A stretch of 55,401 nt of DNA from Calditerricola satsumensis (GTDB taxonomy: Bacteria; Bacillota; Bacilli; Calditerricolales; Calditerricolaceae), in the NCBI RefSeq assembly GCF_014646935.1, contig NZ_BMOF01000009.1, positions 1-55,401 of the forward strand. Direction: 5' to 3'. The notes under the pieces are model-generated. The model did not search any database, was not told the origin of the DNA, and was given only the letters and a program-made list of their open reading frames with translations. Each line of letters starts with the position of its first letter. Within the stretch, counting starts at the first letter, position 1. The position numbers were made by a program, and so were the translations under genes. Below, piece after piece: positions 1-9,191 of this stretch.

Positions 1-3
1 ACC

Positions 4-489
4 CTATTCGACAAAAAAGCGTGTAGACCTTGTACCTCCCGGTACTTTGTCTACACGCTGATAATTTCTTGGTTTTATGGAATGCCATTCACCACGATAA
101 TAGGTTGCGATGTGATCAAACGGTTCATCATCATATGTTCCCGGTGGTCCATCAAAGGACGGCAGTCGAACTTGTTGTTCACCAAACATTTCAATGTAAT
201 CCTTATATGTCTGTACACACTCTGTAAACACTAGCTTTTTATCTACACCTTCTTGGTCAGTAAATTCTACCGTAATTTTGTCCTGCTCGAACAAGACATG
301 TCCGATATTGACGTTTTCGTCGTAATAATCAAATTTATAATGCAACCTACCCTCGGCTTCATTCATTAACTCAATTTTGCCTACAAGAACGACATCTTCT
401 GACTCAGTTTTAATGTATACATCTAGCGCATTCACAGAACCATCCCACGGTTTCTCATTGTCCTTCACCTTGCGGGCTACCCGAGCCAT
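4..489 (-). CDS. Hypothetical protein, chimeric 5' end
   Basis: This open frame encodes up to 161 residues of an acidic, soluble, low-G+C protein that I do not recognise. Its first ten codons (about 460-489) are not native: they continue the frame-shifted group II intron reverse transcriptase next door (RT-like MARVARKVKD), so the intron relic and this gene are fused in frame. Neither the ATG at 489 nor the GTG at 468 has a convincing Shine-Dalgarno, so the original start was probably lost when the intron was truncated. The last ~18 codons run through a strong terminator hairpin. It may be a remnant or an unexpressed gene. No function is assigned. Confidence 0.5.
   Translation of the reverse strand: MARVARKVKDNEKPWDGSVNALDVYIKTESEDVVLVGKIELMNEAEGRLHYKFDYYDENVNIGHVLFEQDKITVEFTDQEGVDKKLVFTECVQTYKDYIEMFGEQQVRLPSFDGPPGTYDDEPFDHIATYYRGEWHSIKPRNYQRVDKVPGGTRSTRFFVE
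8..59 (-). terminator. Rho-independent terminator inside the end of the hypothetical ORF
   Basis: Perfect 11-bp arms at 18-28 and 49-59, with a second inner 5-bp stem (GTACC/GGTAC), are followed on the minus strand by six T. The structure overlaps the last codons of the upstream ORF. Confidence 0.75.
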
Positions 490-1493
490 CAGGATGTCGT
501 GGTTAACCCGGTCGAAGACTTTTCCAGGTCCATGTCCACCACATAGCGATAGCCGGCCTCCACGTACGCTCGCGCCCGGCGTACCGCCTGGTGCGCGCTG
601 CGTCCTGGCCGGAAACCAAAGCTGGCCTCCGAAAACCCTGGATCAAAGATGGGCGTGAGGACTTGCAAGAGGGCCTGCTGGATCAGGCGGTCCAGCACCG
701 TGGGGATACCCAACAGCCGCACACCGCCACCGGGTTTCGGGATTTCGACTCGACGGACCGGAGACGGCCGATAGGTTTCCGCGAGCAGCTCCTCGCGGAT
801 GCGTGTCCAGTGGTTGACGAGATAGGCGCGGAGATCTTTCACCTCCATCCCGTCAATCCCTGGTGCACCCTTGTTCTGCTCAACACGGCGCAAGGCGCGG
901 AGCATGTTCTGCCGCTCCACCACCTGCTCCATCAGGTTGTCGCCTGCTTCGCGGGGCGGAGTGGCGAGGGGTGCCGGAGAAGGACTCGGCGCTCCTACGG
1001 TCCCCCGCGGATTCACCGCTTCCTCCCGTAGGCAGCTCCCTTTCGGGATTTTCGGCTGTCGTCGCCCTTCTCGCGAACCCATGTCGCACCCACCCCTTTC
1101 CTTGTGTTCGGCCCTTCCGTCTCCCGGACGTCGCGGGAGACGTACTATGGCCTCTGCTGACTCCTGCCGGTTCAGCCGCGTCTTTCGACGCGGGTTACCC
1201 GGTAACCGGGCATATCCGGCAGGCCTCCCCGGGTAAGAGCGCTGTCTTTCCCTCCATCTACCCGCCCCATTTGCTGCCTGTACCCTTCAGCGGCAAGGAC
1301 TTTGTCTTGTTGTGCAGACTCATCCAAGCACAGACAGCCTCGTATGGGGTTCCTGTTCGTCGGGCCGCAAGGTTCCGCCGGCTTCCTTCAGACTCCGTCT
1401 CGCGGCGGACGCCCTCGCCTTAAGCGAACGGGCTACTGCCGCCTTCGCCGTTCGGGACTTTCACCCTATAGACAGCGCCCATGCCGGGCGCAC
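457..1493 (-). mobile_element. Truncated group IIC intron
   Basis: The minus strand from 1493 begins GTGCGCCCGGCATGGGCGC and continues with CTATAGGGTGAAAGTCCCGAAC, the 5' end and domain I start typical of group IIC introns such as that of Oceanobacillus iheyensis. About 410 nt of intron RNA precede the reverse transcriptase frame. The intron starts directly after the T-tract of the S-layer gene terminator, which is the known target choice of class C introns. The 3' half is missing: there is no catalytic RT core, maturase region, domain V or domain VI, and sequence identity to an intron stops near 457-470. It is therefore an immobile relic. Confidence 0.85.
460..1082 (-). pseudogene. ltrA: Group II intron reverse transcriptase/maturase, truncated and frameshifted
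   Basis: The N-terminal ~190 residues match intron-encoded reverse transcriptases: LMEQVVERQNMLRALRR, GAPGIDGM, IPKPGGGVRLLGIPTVLDR, FGFRPGRSAHQA and YVVDMDLEK are all visible. One base is lost near 517-519, where the expected DLEKFFDRVNHD becomes DLEKSSTG and a stop. The other frame restores FDRVNHDILMARVARKVKD and then changes into an unrelated ORF. The YADD catalytic motif, the thumb and the maturase domain are gone. The protein cannot be active. Confidence 0.85.
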
Positions 1494-1527
1494 ACAAAAA
1501 AACCCGGTGCGTTTTAAGCACCGGGTT
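1494..1527 (-). terminator. Terminator of the S-layer gene; intron insertion site
   Basis: Minus-strand arms AACCCGGTGC/GCACCGGGTT (1518-1527 and 1501-1510) with a 7-nt loop are followed by a run of T. It lies a few bases after the S-layer stop codon at 1535. The group IIC intron begins at its 3' edge. Confidence 0.9.
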
Positions 1528-1534
1528 GCTACAT

Positions 1535-3876
1535 TTACCGAATAACAACGTACTCGGCGTCATACGGGCTCGTGCTACCCGTATAGTACACATCCACGAT
1601 GTCGCCTTTCTTAATCGAAGAGAAGGATACCGTCTCTCCGTTCTTGATGATCTGAGCTCCCACGTTGGTACCGCTAGCCAACGTCAACTCATAGATGTTA
1701 CCAAATTGATCCATCACGCGGATTGTTCCAGCAGCAGCATACGTTTCGCTACCGGAACTATTAACACCTTTTTCAGTCGGTGTTGCCACAACCGTGGCAC
1801 CAACAAGGTTTGCAATCTGCGGAGTTCCAGCAGTACCGGAATTGGGGGCTTTCACAAAATCAACGATGCGACCTTGGAAGTCAAGAACAGCATACACAAT
1901 TACACGCTGGCCGCTAGCAACTTCGTCATGGTAACCACCAGAAGCTTGCGGAACACCATTGCCATCCGGGGCAAAGAAGCGAGTAACAGCATTACCAGTC
2001 AAACGGTACTCTTTTCCGTTCAATGTGACATAGTACTCGCTGTTGTTAACCACGCGGGTCGCCGTAACAACACCTTGCACAACATCCTTCTTCGCCTCGA
2101 TAGCAATGACTTGACCGCTCTTGTTGAATGTCAGCTTGACACGAGCATTTGTATTGGCGGAATCGCCAAGATAGGTGTTCAAGTCTGCGAGTGTGTAAGC
2201 TGTGCCATCGGACTTCGTTTGCTTACCATCAAGAATAATAGTCACAGAAGGAACAACTGTTGCAGCGCTGGTTGGCGTGCTGAATGTGTTCAGCCCAGTC
2301 TTGACATAGTAATCAATACCAGGGGTGCCGTTTGTATCGAGTCCAACATCACCCGTAGCACTAGAGGTTGTGCCGAAAGATCCCGTTAGCGTTTCATAAT
2401 ACAAATCGAGCGTGTTCACCTCACCTTTAGCATTCAGAATAGCGTTCCCGATGATTTTTGAACCACCAGAAACAACGGAGCCGATGTCAGCAAATGACTT
2501 GGTTGTCCCATGCAAACGAATTGTAGGTGTAGTCACAAACGCATACCGTTTGCCATCGATAACAACATAGTTCTTGCCTTCTATATCGGTACCCGTAGCC
2601 GTCACGACACCAGCCGCCGTATTCGCAGCATGTGCAAAAGCCGTAACAACTTTTCCTTCATCATTTGTAATGAATGTGTACGTTTGCCCTTGGGCGATGC
2701 TCGAAGAGCTGCCAGCATTCACGTTACCGCTCGTGTCAACAAACCACCACGTGTTGGCGAATTGGAGGGTCTTCCCGTCAACGACAACATACTGGCCGTT
2801 GGTATTGACACCAACTTCGCTCACACGCCCTTTAACACTCGGATACGTTGCAGACATCGAGATGATAACCGGCGTAGGCGCACCGTTGGTGGTAAACTGA
2901 ACCGGTTTCCCAACTTGGAAGACTCTGAGCGCATCGGTTCCGAAAGCTACATACAACCCATTAACGGTCAACGCAGCATTGGATGCAACAACATAATTCG
3001 TGTCGTTAATGGTAACCGTATTGCTATCAACAAGAAGTTTCTGAAGGACATTGTCAGCTTCCCATTTTACTTTAACCACAAACTCTTTGCCTTTGTAGGT
3101 AACTTTCACTTCAGTCTCAACATTCGGCTTCAGCGCTTCAAGCAGGTCAACCGTTTGCTTGCTCCCGTCGTTGAAGGTAACCTCAATCTTCTTGGAATTG
3201 ATAACCGTAACGCTTACAACCTTCAGGTTAGCAATGACAACTTCTTCAGCCTTCTTCACATAAACGTCTTTGTTCTTGTAGAACTCGTACGCCAGGCGCG
3301 CAACCGCTTGACGCTCGGCATTCCCCTTCGGGTTGAAGTTCGTGCCGTCGCCCTGGATGAAGCCGATTTCCGCCGCAAGGGCCACATCAGCTTTCGCCCA
3401 GTCGGACACTTGGGCCGCATCGGCGAACTTGATGCTCAGGTTGAGCCCGGCAGCTTCATCTTCGTACCCGAAGGCGCGAACGAACGTCACCGCCATCTGC
3501 TCGCGGGTGATGAAGTCGTTGGCACCAAACTTCGTCTCGTTGTAGCCCTTCATGATGCCGGCTTTCACAACCGCGCCGACATAGCCGCGAGCCCACTCGG
3601 GAACGTCGGTGAACTGCTTCGCCGCTCGGCGTCTTCTTTCAGGCCCAGCGCCTTGGCCAGAACCTTGGCGAATTCGGCACGGGTGATTTTCGCCGTCGGC
3701 TTGAAGGTCCCATCCGGATACCCGCTGATGATCCCGGCCTCAACCAGGGCCTGGATTTCCGCGCGGGCATAGGACTTCTCAATGTCGGACAGGTTTGCCG
3801 CAAAGGCAGGCGTGATCGAGGACAGCACCAGCGAGGAAGCGAGAGCACCAGCCAAAACTTTCTTCTTGACGTCCAT
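1535..3876 (-). pseudogene. S-layer protein with N-terminal SLH domains, one-base frameshift
   Basis: The ATG at 3876 follows a strong AAGGAGGA site and starts a clear signal peptide (MDVKKKVLAGALASS... AFA). The first SLH domain (ARAEIQALVEAGIISGYPDG, ITRAEF) is followed by a break near 3626: GCCGAGCGGCGAAG reads out of frame, whereas one extra A (GCCGAAGCGGCGAAG) would give KEDAEAAKQFTDVPEWA and join the 677-codon downstream frame. That frame has the other two SLH domains (residues ~1-110) and a long repetitive wall or S-layer body rich in DGK, VVATPT and short beta-type repeats. The joined product would be about 780 residues. SLH domains bind pyruvylated secondary wall polymer. The single-base nature allows a sequencing error, a recent mutation or phase variation. 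Confidence 0.85.
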
Positions 3877-4093
3877 AACTTTCCCTACTCCTCCTTCGGT
3901 TCGTTAGAATGGTGTTTCTTGTTTTATTAGGTGAAAGCTCCCCTCTTTTACTCCTCCGGTTCACCCCCTTCAGCCGAGGGAGCTTTTGTTGCGTAATCTA
4001 TCATCTACAGCGCATGGCTGTAGATTGCCAGGTTAGAAATCTTTTTGGTATGGCAATGATCTTGCTGGTAGAGTTGGCAGAGAGACCAACGCA
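3877..4093 (-). promoter_or_regulatory. Long 5' leader of the S-layer gene with hairpins
   Basis: About 215 nt separate the predicted start site from the S-layer ATG. The leader holds a perfect 8-bp stem ATCTACAG/CTGTAGAT with a 7-nt loop (about 4003-4025) and a larger imperfect fold closed by AAAGCTCCC/GGGAGCTTT (about 3934-3990). Long stable leaders are common on S-layer mRNAs. No known riboswitch consensus was recognised. Confidence 0.5.
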
Positions 4094-4099
4094 ATTTCT

Positions 4100-4128
4100 A
4101 GTATAGTAAAACTCCTGGCCTTCGTAAA
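4100..4128 (-). promoter_or_regulatory. Sigma-A promoter of the S-layer gene
   Basis: The minus strand reads TTTACG, 17 bp, TATACT (-35 at 4128-4123, -10 at 4105-4100). A TTGTCGAA Spo0A-like box lies upstream at 4219-4226. The start site should be near 4093. Nothing else gene-like is seen between here and yvyE at 4383. Confidence 0.6.
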
Positions 4129-4382
4129 GAAAAATTCGGGGGAATAACCAAGGAAATTGTAACCGGTTGGACAGGTTTCAACGGTTTTCTGCCTCCCGCG
4201 AACAATTGCGAGACAAGATTCGACAAGGCGCCCGTTTAGCAAGGTTTCGCGGAGGTGACTCCATCACAAACACCCACCCCTATTGACGCTCCCCGCGACA
4301 GAAAGGTTGCGCTCATCTTTTCCCGTGACCATGGAAAAAGAGCCCCACAGTTCGCTATGCTTATGCCGGGGAGGTTGGGGGT

Positions 4383-5024
4383 ATGCCGTCCATCGCCTAT
4401 CGAACCGTAAAAGGCTACGGCGAAGCGGAAATCGTCATCCAGAAATCGCGCTTCATCGCCCAGGTGGCGCGCGCCGAGACGGAAGAGGAAGCCGCGGCCT
4501 TCATCCACGCCGTCAAGGCCAAGCACTGGGACGCCACGCACAACTGCTCGGCCTACGTGGTCGGCGAGCACGACCAGTGGCAGCGCTCCTCCGACGACGG
4601 GGAGCCGAGCGGCACGGCGGGACGCCCGATCCTGGAGGTGATCAGGCGCCTCGGCCTCAAGAACACCGTCGTCGTCGTGACGCGCTACTTCGGCGGCATC
4701 AAGCTCGGCGCCAGCGGCCTCATCCGCGCCTACGCGGAAAGCGCCGCCGCGGGCATTGCCGCCGCGGGCGTGGTGGAGCGCGCCCTGTATGACCGGGTGG
4801 ACGTGACGGTGGACTACGCCGATTGGGGCCGCGTGGAATACTGGGCGCGCCAGGCCGGCGTGCTTGTCGACGACGTGGCGTTCACCCACGTTGTGCAAGC
4901 GCGCCTGCTCTGTCCGCCCGAGGCCACGGACGCGGTACGGGAAAAGCTGGCCGAGCTGACCGCCGGCCGCGCCGCGGTCACGGTGGCGGGACAAGCCTGG
5001 GTGGAGAAAGAAGCGCAATCATAG
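4383..5024 (+). CDS. yvyE: YigZ/IMPACT family protein YvyE
   Basis: The 213-residue product has the IMPACT/UPF0029 N-terminal domain (residues ~1-125, with QKSRFIA, ATHNCSAYVVG, DDGEPSGTAGRPIL and VTRYFGGIKLGASGL) and the C-terminal DUF1949-type domain. Length is normal for the bacterial family. The cellular role is poorly defined; relatives have been linked to translation or stress control. GGGGAGGTTGGGGGT precedes the ATG. In Bacillus subtilis yvyE also lies close to tagO, so the neighbourhood is partly conserved, with an SLH gene inserted between them here. It is monocistronic, ending at a strong terminator. Confidence 0.93.
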   Translation: MPSIAYRTVKGYGEAEIVIQKSRFIAQVARAETEEEAAAFIHAVKAKHWDATHNCSAYVVGEHDQWQRSSDDGEPSGTAGRPILEVIRRLGLKNTVVVVTRYFGGIKLGASGLIRAYAESAAAGIAAAGVVERALYDRVDVTVDYADWGRVEYWARQAGVLVDDVAFTHVVQARLLCPPEATDAVREKLAELTAGRAAVTVAGQAWVEKEAQS

Positions 5025-5114
5025 AAGGTGTATTCAACGGGCGCGCGGCAAATCCTGCTTCGTGTCGAAAAATTTTGGGCCAACTGGTGACCGGTTTGTG
5101 GCCAAACGGGGAAC

Positions 5115-5149
5115 ACGGCGGACCCCAGCAAACGGGGCCCGCCGTTTTT
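5115..5149 (+). terminator. Terminator of yvyE
   Basis: ACGGCGGACCCC pairs with GGGGCCCGCCGT across a short loop (one mismatch), followed by TTTTT on the plus strand. It stands between convergent yvyE and the SLH gene. Confidence 0.85.
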
Positions 5150-5186
5150 CGCGTCCTTCGGCAGGGTTTCCGGACATCCGCCCGGC

Positions 5187-8100
5187 TTACTTCGGCACCT
5201 TCTTCTGCTGCGCCAGCACGCGCATGGCGATGCGCGCCGCCTCGGCCCGCGTCAGGCTGCCCTCCGGCTCGAAGTAGAAGGTCTGCTTCTTCTGCCCCGG
5301 CTTCAGCACATGGGGCTTGCCCTCCATCAGCTTCGCCCCGGTCACGGCCAGCACCGACGGGGCCGCGTAGCGGTCGATGGTGCGCGAGTCGGTGAACAGC
5401 TTGTCCAGCCGCTTGTACGCCTTGTCCGGATCGCTCTCCACCTTCAGCTTCGCCGCGCGGGCGATCATCACCGCCGCGTCTTCGCGCGCCAGGGGCTTGT
5501 ACGGCTCAAAGCGGCCGCTGAGGGTCCCGCGCACGATGCCCGCCCGGGCCGCCGTCTCGATGTATTTGTAGTCGAACAGCCCCTGGCTGAGCGGGTCGTA
5601 GGTGCGCACGTCGGTGAAGGTGAGGCTCCCCTCATAGTCGAGCGGGATCTCGAACATCTTCACCAGCATCGTCACGAACTCGCCGCGCGTGATCGGCTCG
5701 TTGGGCACGAAGAGGTTGGGCTCCTTGTTCATCATGTAGCCCTTGGCATACAGCGTGTCGAGGTCGTCCCGCGCCCACGGATGGTCGATCACGTCGTTGA
5801 AGCTGTTGTGCATGTACATGACCACGTAGTAGCCGAACTGGGCAAGCGGCACGGTGATCGTCTGCTTGCTCGGGTCGACCACCCCGCCAATGTTCTTCCA
5901 CATCAGGCGCACCGTGCCCGTCTCGTCCGGATAGTAGCCGTAGTGGAAGACGGTCAGGTAGCGCCAGGCATTGGGGCGAATCTTCGGGTCGTACTTCAGC
6001 GTCAGTTTGCCCGGCTTCGTCGGCACAATGGCGTCGCGCGGGTTGATGCGCAGGTAGTACTCCTTCCCCGGCTCGTAGGGCAGAAGCCCGCTGCCGCGCA
6101 CCGCCTCACCCGGCGTCAGGTTCTTCAGCTCGGCGTCAGTGATCAGGCCGGCGTCAATCCAGTACACCGGGCTGGCCATGCGGAACCGGCCGGTCGTGTC
6201 GACGATCAGGTTCACCGGGTTGGTGAGGGCCGGCCACCACCAGCCGAACTTCGCCTTTTCGGCAGGGGTAGGGAAGCGCACCTTGTCGACGCGCCCGTCG
6301 ACGGGATCGGCAATGCCGATCACCAGTTCCCGCTGGTCGCTCAGGAGCAGGTGCGGCGACTGCGGGTCGTTGCGCTTGAAGGCCGTGCCCTTGTCAAAGG
6401 CGATTTCCAGCTGTTTGTTGAACACGCTGATTTTGCCGTTCTTGAGCGGCACCTTCACGGCCGCGCCCACTTCCGGCGCGTTGACGTAGCGGATCTCGGC
6501 CACGCCGGTTGTCTTCTCTTTCCCGCGGTACACGTCGAAGGTGATCTTGTTAAGGCCCGGCTTGAGGCCCTTCACCTCGTGGATGAACCCGTCGACCAGC
6601 GATCCGTCGCGGTCGTACACCTTGCCCTTCTTGGCCTCGCCGTCCTTGAAGACGACGCGGTCGGCCCCCTCGGCGACGATGTGGAGCTGCACGAAATCGG
6701 TGTTCACCACGTTCGTCTTGTCGAGATCCGGGAACACGATGTCGTAGGGCAGCGGTTCGCGCACCACTTCCACAAGCATGGTGTGGCTCAGGCCCGACGC
6801 GTTTGTCACCGTGAACTCGATCGTCGTCGTGCCGAGGGCGAGCGGATACTGCGCCGTCAGCCGCCCGTTGTCCTGCGGGCTGACATACTGAAGTTCCGTG
6901 AGCACGGCGCTGCTTTGCGGCGAAAATTCCGTGCGCGAGCTGCCGTCTCGTTTGTAGAACTTGCGATCCGTTGGGTCGTATTCGTACCACTCCGTCACCG
7001 GTTGGCCGTTCGGCGGCGTCACCGTCACCTTCAACTTGTCCGCGTAGGCGAAATTCCCCTTCAGGGTGATGGAACGCGCCTTGGTGACGAAATGAAGCGG
7101 GAACGACGGGTCGGGCACCGTAAACTTCGACACCAGCGGGTCGTCCAGTTTCAGCGACACGATCCGCGGCGACTTTGTCTTGAAGAAGAACACCTCGTAC
7201 TTGGCCTCGGTCAGGAGCTGGTTCGTCTTTTTGTCATAGACGCGGATGATGATCTCGTTGCGCCCCTCCGGCCGGCCGTTTTCGCCGTCGTTCAGCGTCA
7301 TTTGCGGACGGGTCTGCAGGTTGAAGGTGAAGGGCAGGCCGTTGCCGCTGCCGGAGCCAAGTTCCCCGGGCTTCAAGTCGTCAGAAATGCCGTTGACCGT
7401 CACGGTCACCCGATAATAGTTGGTCAGATCCTCGGGCTTGTTGGGCACGTTGATCAGGCGGCCCTCGATCACCGGCCGGTTGTTGCTGTTGCGGGCCTTG
7501 AGGAACTGGGCCAGCTGGTCGAACACCTGGCCGTTGGTGAAGTTGTCCACGATGACGTACGGCGCGCGAACAAGCGAGACGGTGTACTCCAGGCGACCGG
7601 GCAGGTAGTCGCCGCCGCTTGCGACCGGAATGAACAACAGTTTGCGCTGCCCTTCCGGCAAGCGGTTGGCGGTGATTTCAAACACGCCTCCGCCCTTTGA
7701 TTGCACCGAGGCGTCCTGCGCGGCGTTCCAGCCGCTGTCCGGCTGGCCGTCCGGCAGGCGCACGTCCAGCTTCACCGACGTCGCGGCAGGGTTGGTGTAC
7801 ACGCGAAAAACAGCCGGCAACTCGTCCAGTTGCATCCCGTTGAACACGGCAAGCTCGGCCGTGCCCCGCTTCAGCGTCACGCGGTCCACGTACGGCGCGT
7901 TGGGGTCGCGGTACGTGAAGGTGTGCGTCGTGCCGGTGTAGCGCTCGCCCGTAGCGGTGCTGACAAAGGTGAAGCTCACCGGCACCGTGGCGTCGTTGGG
8001 ATCGGGGGTGAAGGTGACCGACTGGCTCCAGTCAAAGACCTTGTAGTCGGGCGTCTCGAGACTGGTGACCGACGTGAGCGCGTTGGGATCGACGGTCAGC

Positions 8101-9059
8101 GTTTGGTTCCCGACCTGAATTTCCACCTGATCGTATTCCAGACCATTTGTCCCCTGCTTGTTGATTTTCAAGTACGCCTGCAGGTTAACGGTCACGGTGC
8201 CGTCTCCGTTGCGCGCCTTGCTGATCACCGGCTGGTCCACGAGCCACTCCGGACCGGCACCGGGATTTACCTTGACATTGAAGGCAAAGGCCCGCCCGTT
8301 GTTAAACACAATGCGCCGTTCCACCTGCGCGCTGCGCGTGGGGTTGGAGGCGACGATGGTCAGCTTGTTGTCGCCGGCGCGCAGCTGCACATCGGCAGGG
8401 TTGCCCGCCTCGGCCGCGTAGAAGAAAAACTGGCCGGTGGAGGGCACGAACTGGCTCGGGTACGCCCCCGACGTGGCGCCCGACACGTACAGGCGCACGT
8501 CCGTCGCGTTGGGCGCTTCGCCGCCGATGAGAAGCGTGGCCGTGCCGACCGGATTCCGCTGCGGCACGATCATGCCGTCGACGAGGGGCTGCCCCAACAC
8601 GTTGAGGTTCTGCAGCGTCGGCACGGCGGAATAGAACACCCACGCCGGGGCCGACTGCAATTGAATGCCTTCCATCTTAATCACAATGCGGTTCAGCCCT
8701 TCCGTCAGCGCCACCCGATCAAAGCGGAACGTCTGGCTGCCGGCAGGGACCGCTTTGTTGTCCTTCACCGTGGACACCACGCCGGTGTCCATATTCGTCA
8801 CTTCGTAGTACAGCTTGGCCAGGTCCTGCTCGGCCATCCCGTTGTACGTTCCGATGACGGAGATCTCCTTCGCCGTCGAGCGCGTCACGAGGGAAAGGTT
8901 ACTGGGCCGGCCGTCGGGCCCCAGCTCGCTGTCGGACTTGGTCACGTACAGGTTCGTCACTTCGATAAGCGGCACGTTCGCCGATGCCCCAAGCGGCGGC
9001 AGCAGCGAAAAGACCAGCAGCGCCACAAGGCACAGCGACAGCCACCTTCTCGCGAGCAT
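5187..9059 (-). CDS. Large surface protein with three C-terminal SLH domains
   Basis: About 1290 residues. The ATG at 9059 is chosen because it follows GGGAGGGG and starts a signal peptide (MLARRWLSLCLVALLVFSLL, cleavage near GASA); 25 upstream codons in frame lack a ribosome site. Residues ~30-1080 are predicted beta-rich, Ig/cadherin-like repeats without recognisable catalytic motifs. The last ~200 residues contain three SLH domains (ITRGEFVTMLVKMF, LAREDAAVMIARAAKL, LTRAEAARIAMRVL). It should be exported and held on the secondary wall polymer, perhaps as a structural or adhesive coat protein. Its position beside tagO/tagA links it to the polymer it would bind. Confidence 0.9.
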   Translation of the reverse strand: MLARRWLSLCLVALLVFSLLPPLGASANVPLIEVTNLYVTKSDSELGPDGRPSNLSLVTRSTAKEISVIGTYNGMAEQDLAKLYYEVTNMDTGVVSTVKDNKAVPAGSQTFRFDRVALTEGLNRIVIKMEGIQLQSAPAWVFYSAVPTLQNLNVLGQPLVDGMIVPQRNPVGTATLLIGGEAPNATDVRLYVSGATSGAYPSQFVPSTGQFFFYAAEAGNPADVQLRAGDNKLTIVASNPTRSAQVERRIVFNNGRAFAFNVKVNPGAGPEWLVDQPVISKARNGDGTVTVNLQAYLKINKQGTNGLEYDQVEIQVGNQTLTVDPNALTSVTSLETPDYKVFDWSQSVTFTPDPNDATVPVSFTFVSTATGERYTGTTHTFTYRDPNAPYVDRVTLKRGTAELAVFNGMQLDELPAVFRVYTNPAATSVKLDVRLPDGQPDSGWNAAQDASVQSKGGGVFEITANRLPEGQRKLLFIPVASGGDYLPGRLEYTVSLVRAPYVIVDNFTNGQVFDQLAQFLKARNSNNRPVIEGRLINVPNKPEDLTNYYRVTVTVNGISDDLKPGELGSGSGNGLPFTFNLQTRPQMTLNDGENGRPEGRNEIIIRVYDKKTNQLLTEAKYEVFFFKTKSPRIVSLKLDDPLVSKFTVPDPSFPLHFVTKARSITLKGNFAYADKLKVTVTPPNGQPVTEWYEYDPTDRKFYKRDGSSRTEFSPQSSAVLTELQYVSPQDNGRLTAQYPLALGTTTIEFTVTNASGLSHTMLVEVVREPLPYDIVFPDLDKTNVVNTDFVQLHIVAEGADRVVFKDGEAKKGKVYDRDGSLVDGFIHEVKGLKPGLNKITFDVYRGKEKTTGVAEIRYVNAPEVGAAVKVPLKNGKISVFNKQLEIAFDKGTAFKRNDPQSPHLLLSDQRELVIGIADPVDGRVDKVRFPTPAEKAKFGWWWPALTNPVNLIVDTTGRFRMASPVYWIDAGLITDAELKNLTPGEAVRGSGLLPYEPGKEYYLRINPRDAIVPTKPGKLTLKYDPKIRPNAWRYLTVFHYGYYPDETGTVRLMWKNIGGVVDPSKQTITVPLAQFGYYVVMYMHNSFNDVIDHPWARDDLDTLYAKGYMMNKEPNLFVPNEPITRGEFVTMLVKMFEIPLDYEGSLTFTDVRTYDPLSQGLFDYKYIETAARAGIVRGTLSGRFEPYKPLAREDAAVMIARAAKLKVESDPDKAYKRLDKLFTDSRTIDRYAAPSVLAVTGAKLMEGKPHVLKPGQKKQTFYFEPEGSLTRAEAARIAMRVLAQQKKVPK

Positions 9060-9132
9060 CTTGTCCCCTCCCAAACGGTGATGTGTCCCTTTTCTTGTAT
9101 CGGCAAACCTGCGCCCACCGTTTAGCGCCAAC

Positions 9133-9166
9133 AAAAAACGCCCGGCGTCCTGCCATGCCAGGCGTT
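9133..9166 (-). terminator. Terminator of the tagA-tagO unit
   Basis: On the minus strand AACGCCTGGC pairs with GCCGGGCGTT (one wobble) around a short loop, followed by TTTTTT. It lies 25 nt past the tagO stop. Confidence 0.85.
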
Positions 9167-9191
9167 TCCCTTTTCCTTAATTTTATTTCCC

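Noticed and set aside
1481-3772. Plus-strand frames opposite the S-layer gene
   Set aside because: The minus-strand frame has SLH domains, signal peptide, ribosome site and terminator; the opposite frames have none of these.
3877-4093. c-di-AMP (ydaO-type) or c-di-GMP riboswitch in the S-layer leader
   Set aside because: Some purine-rich pieces recall these RNAs, but the conserved core blocks and the closing helix are not present.
5310-7700. Long plus-strand open frame (~796 codons) opposite the large SLH gene
   Set aside because: It is the antisense of a clear SLH protein in high-G+C DNA; it is rich in His, Arg and Val in a non-protein-like way and has no ribosome site.
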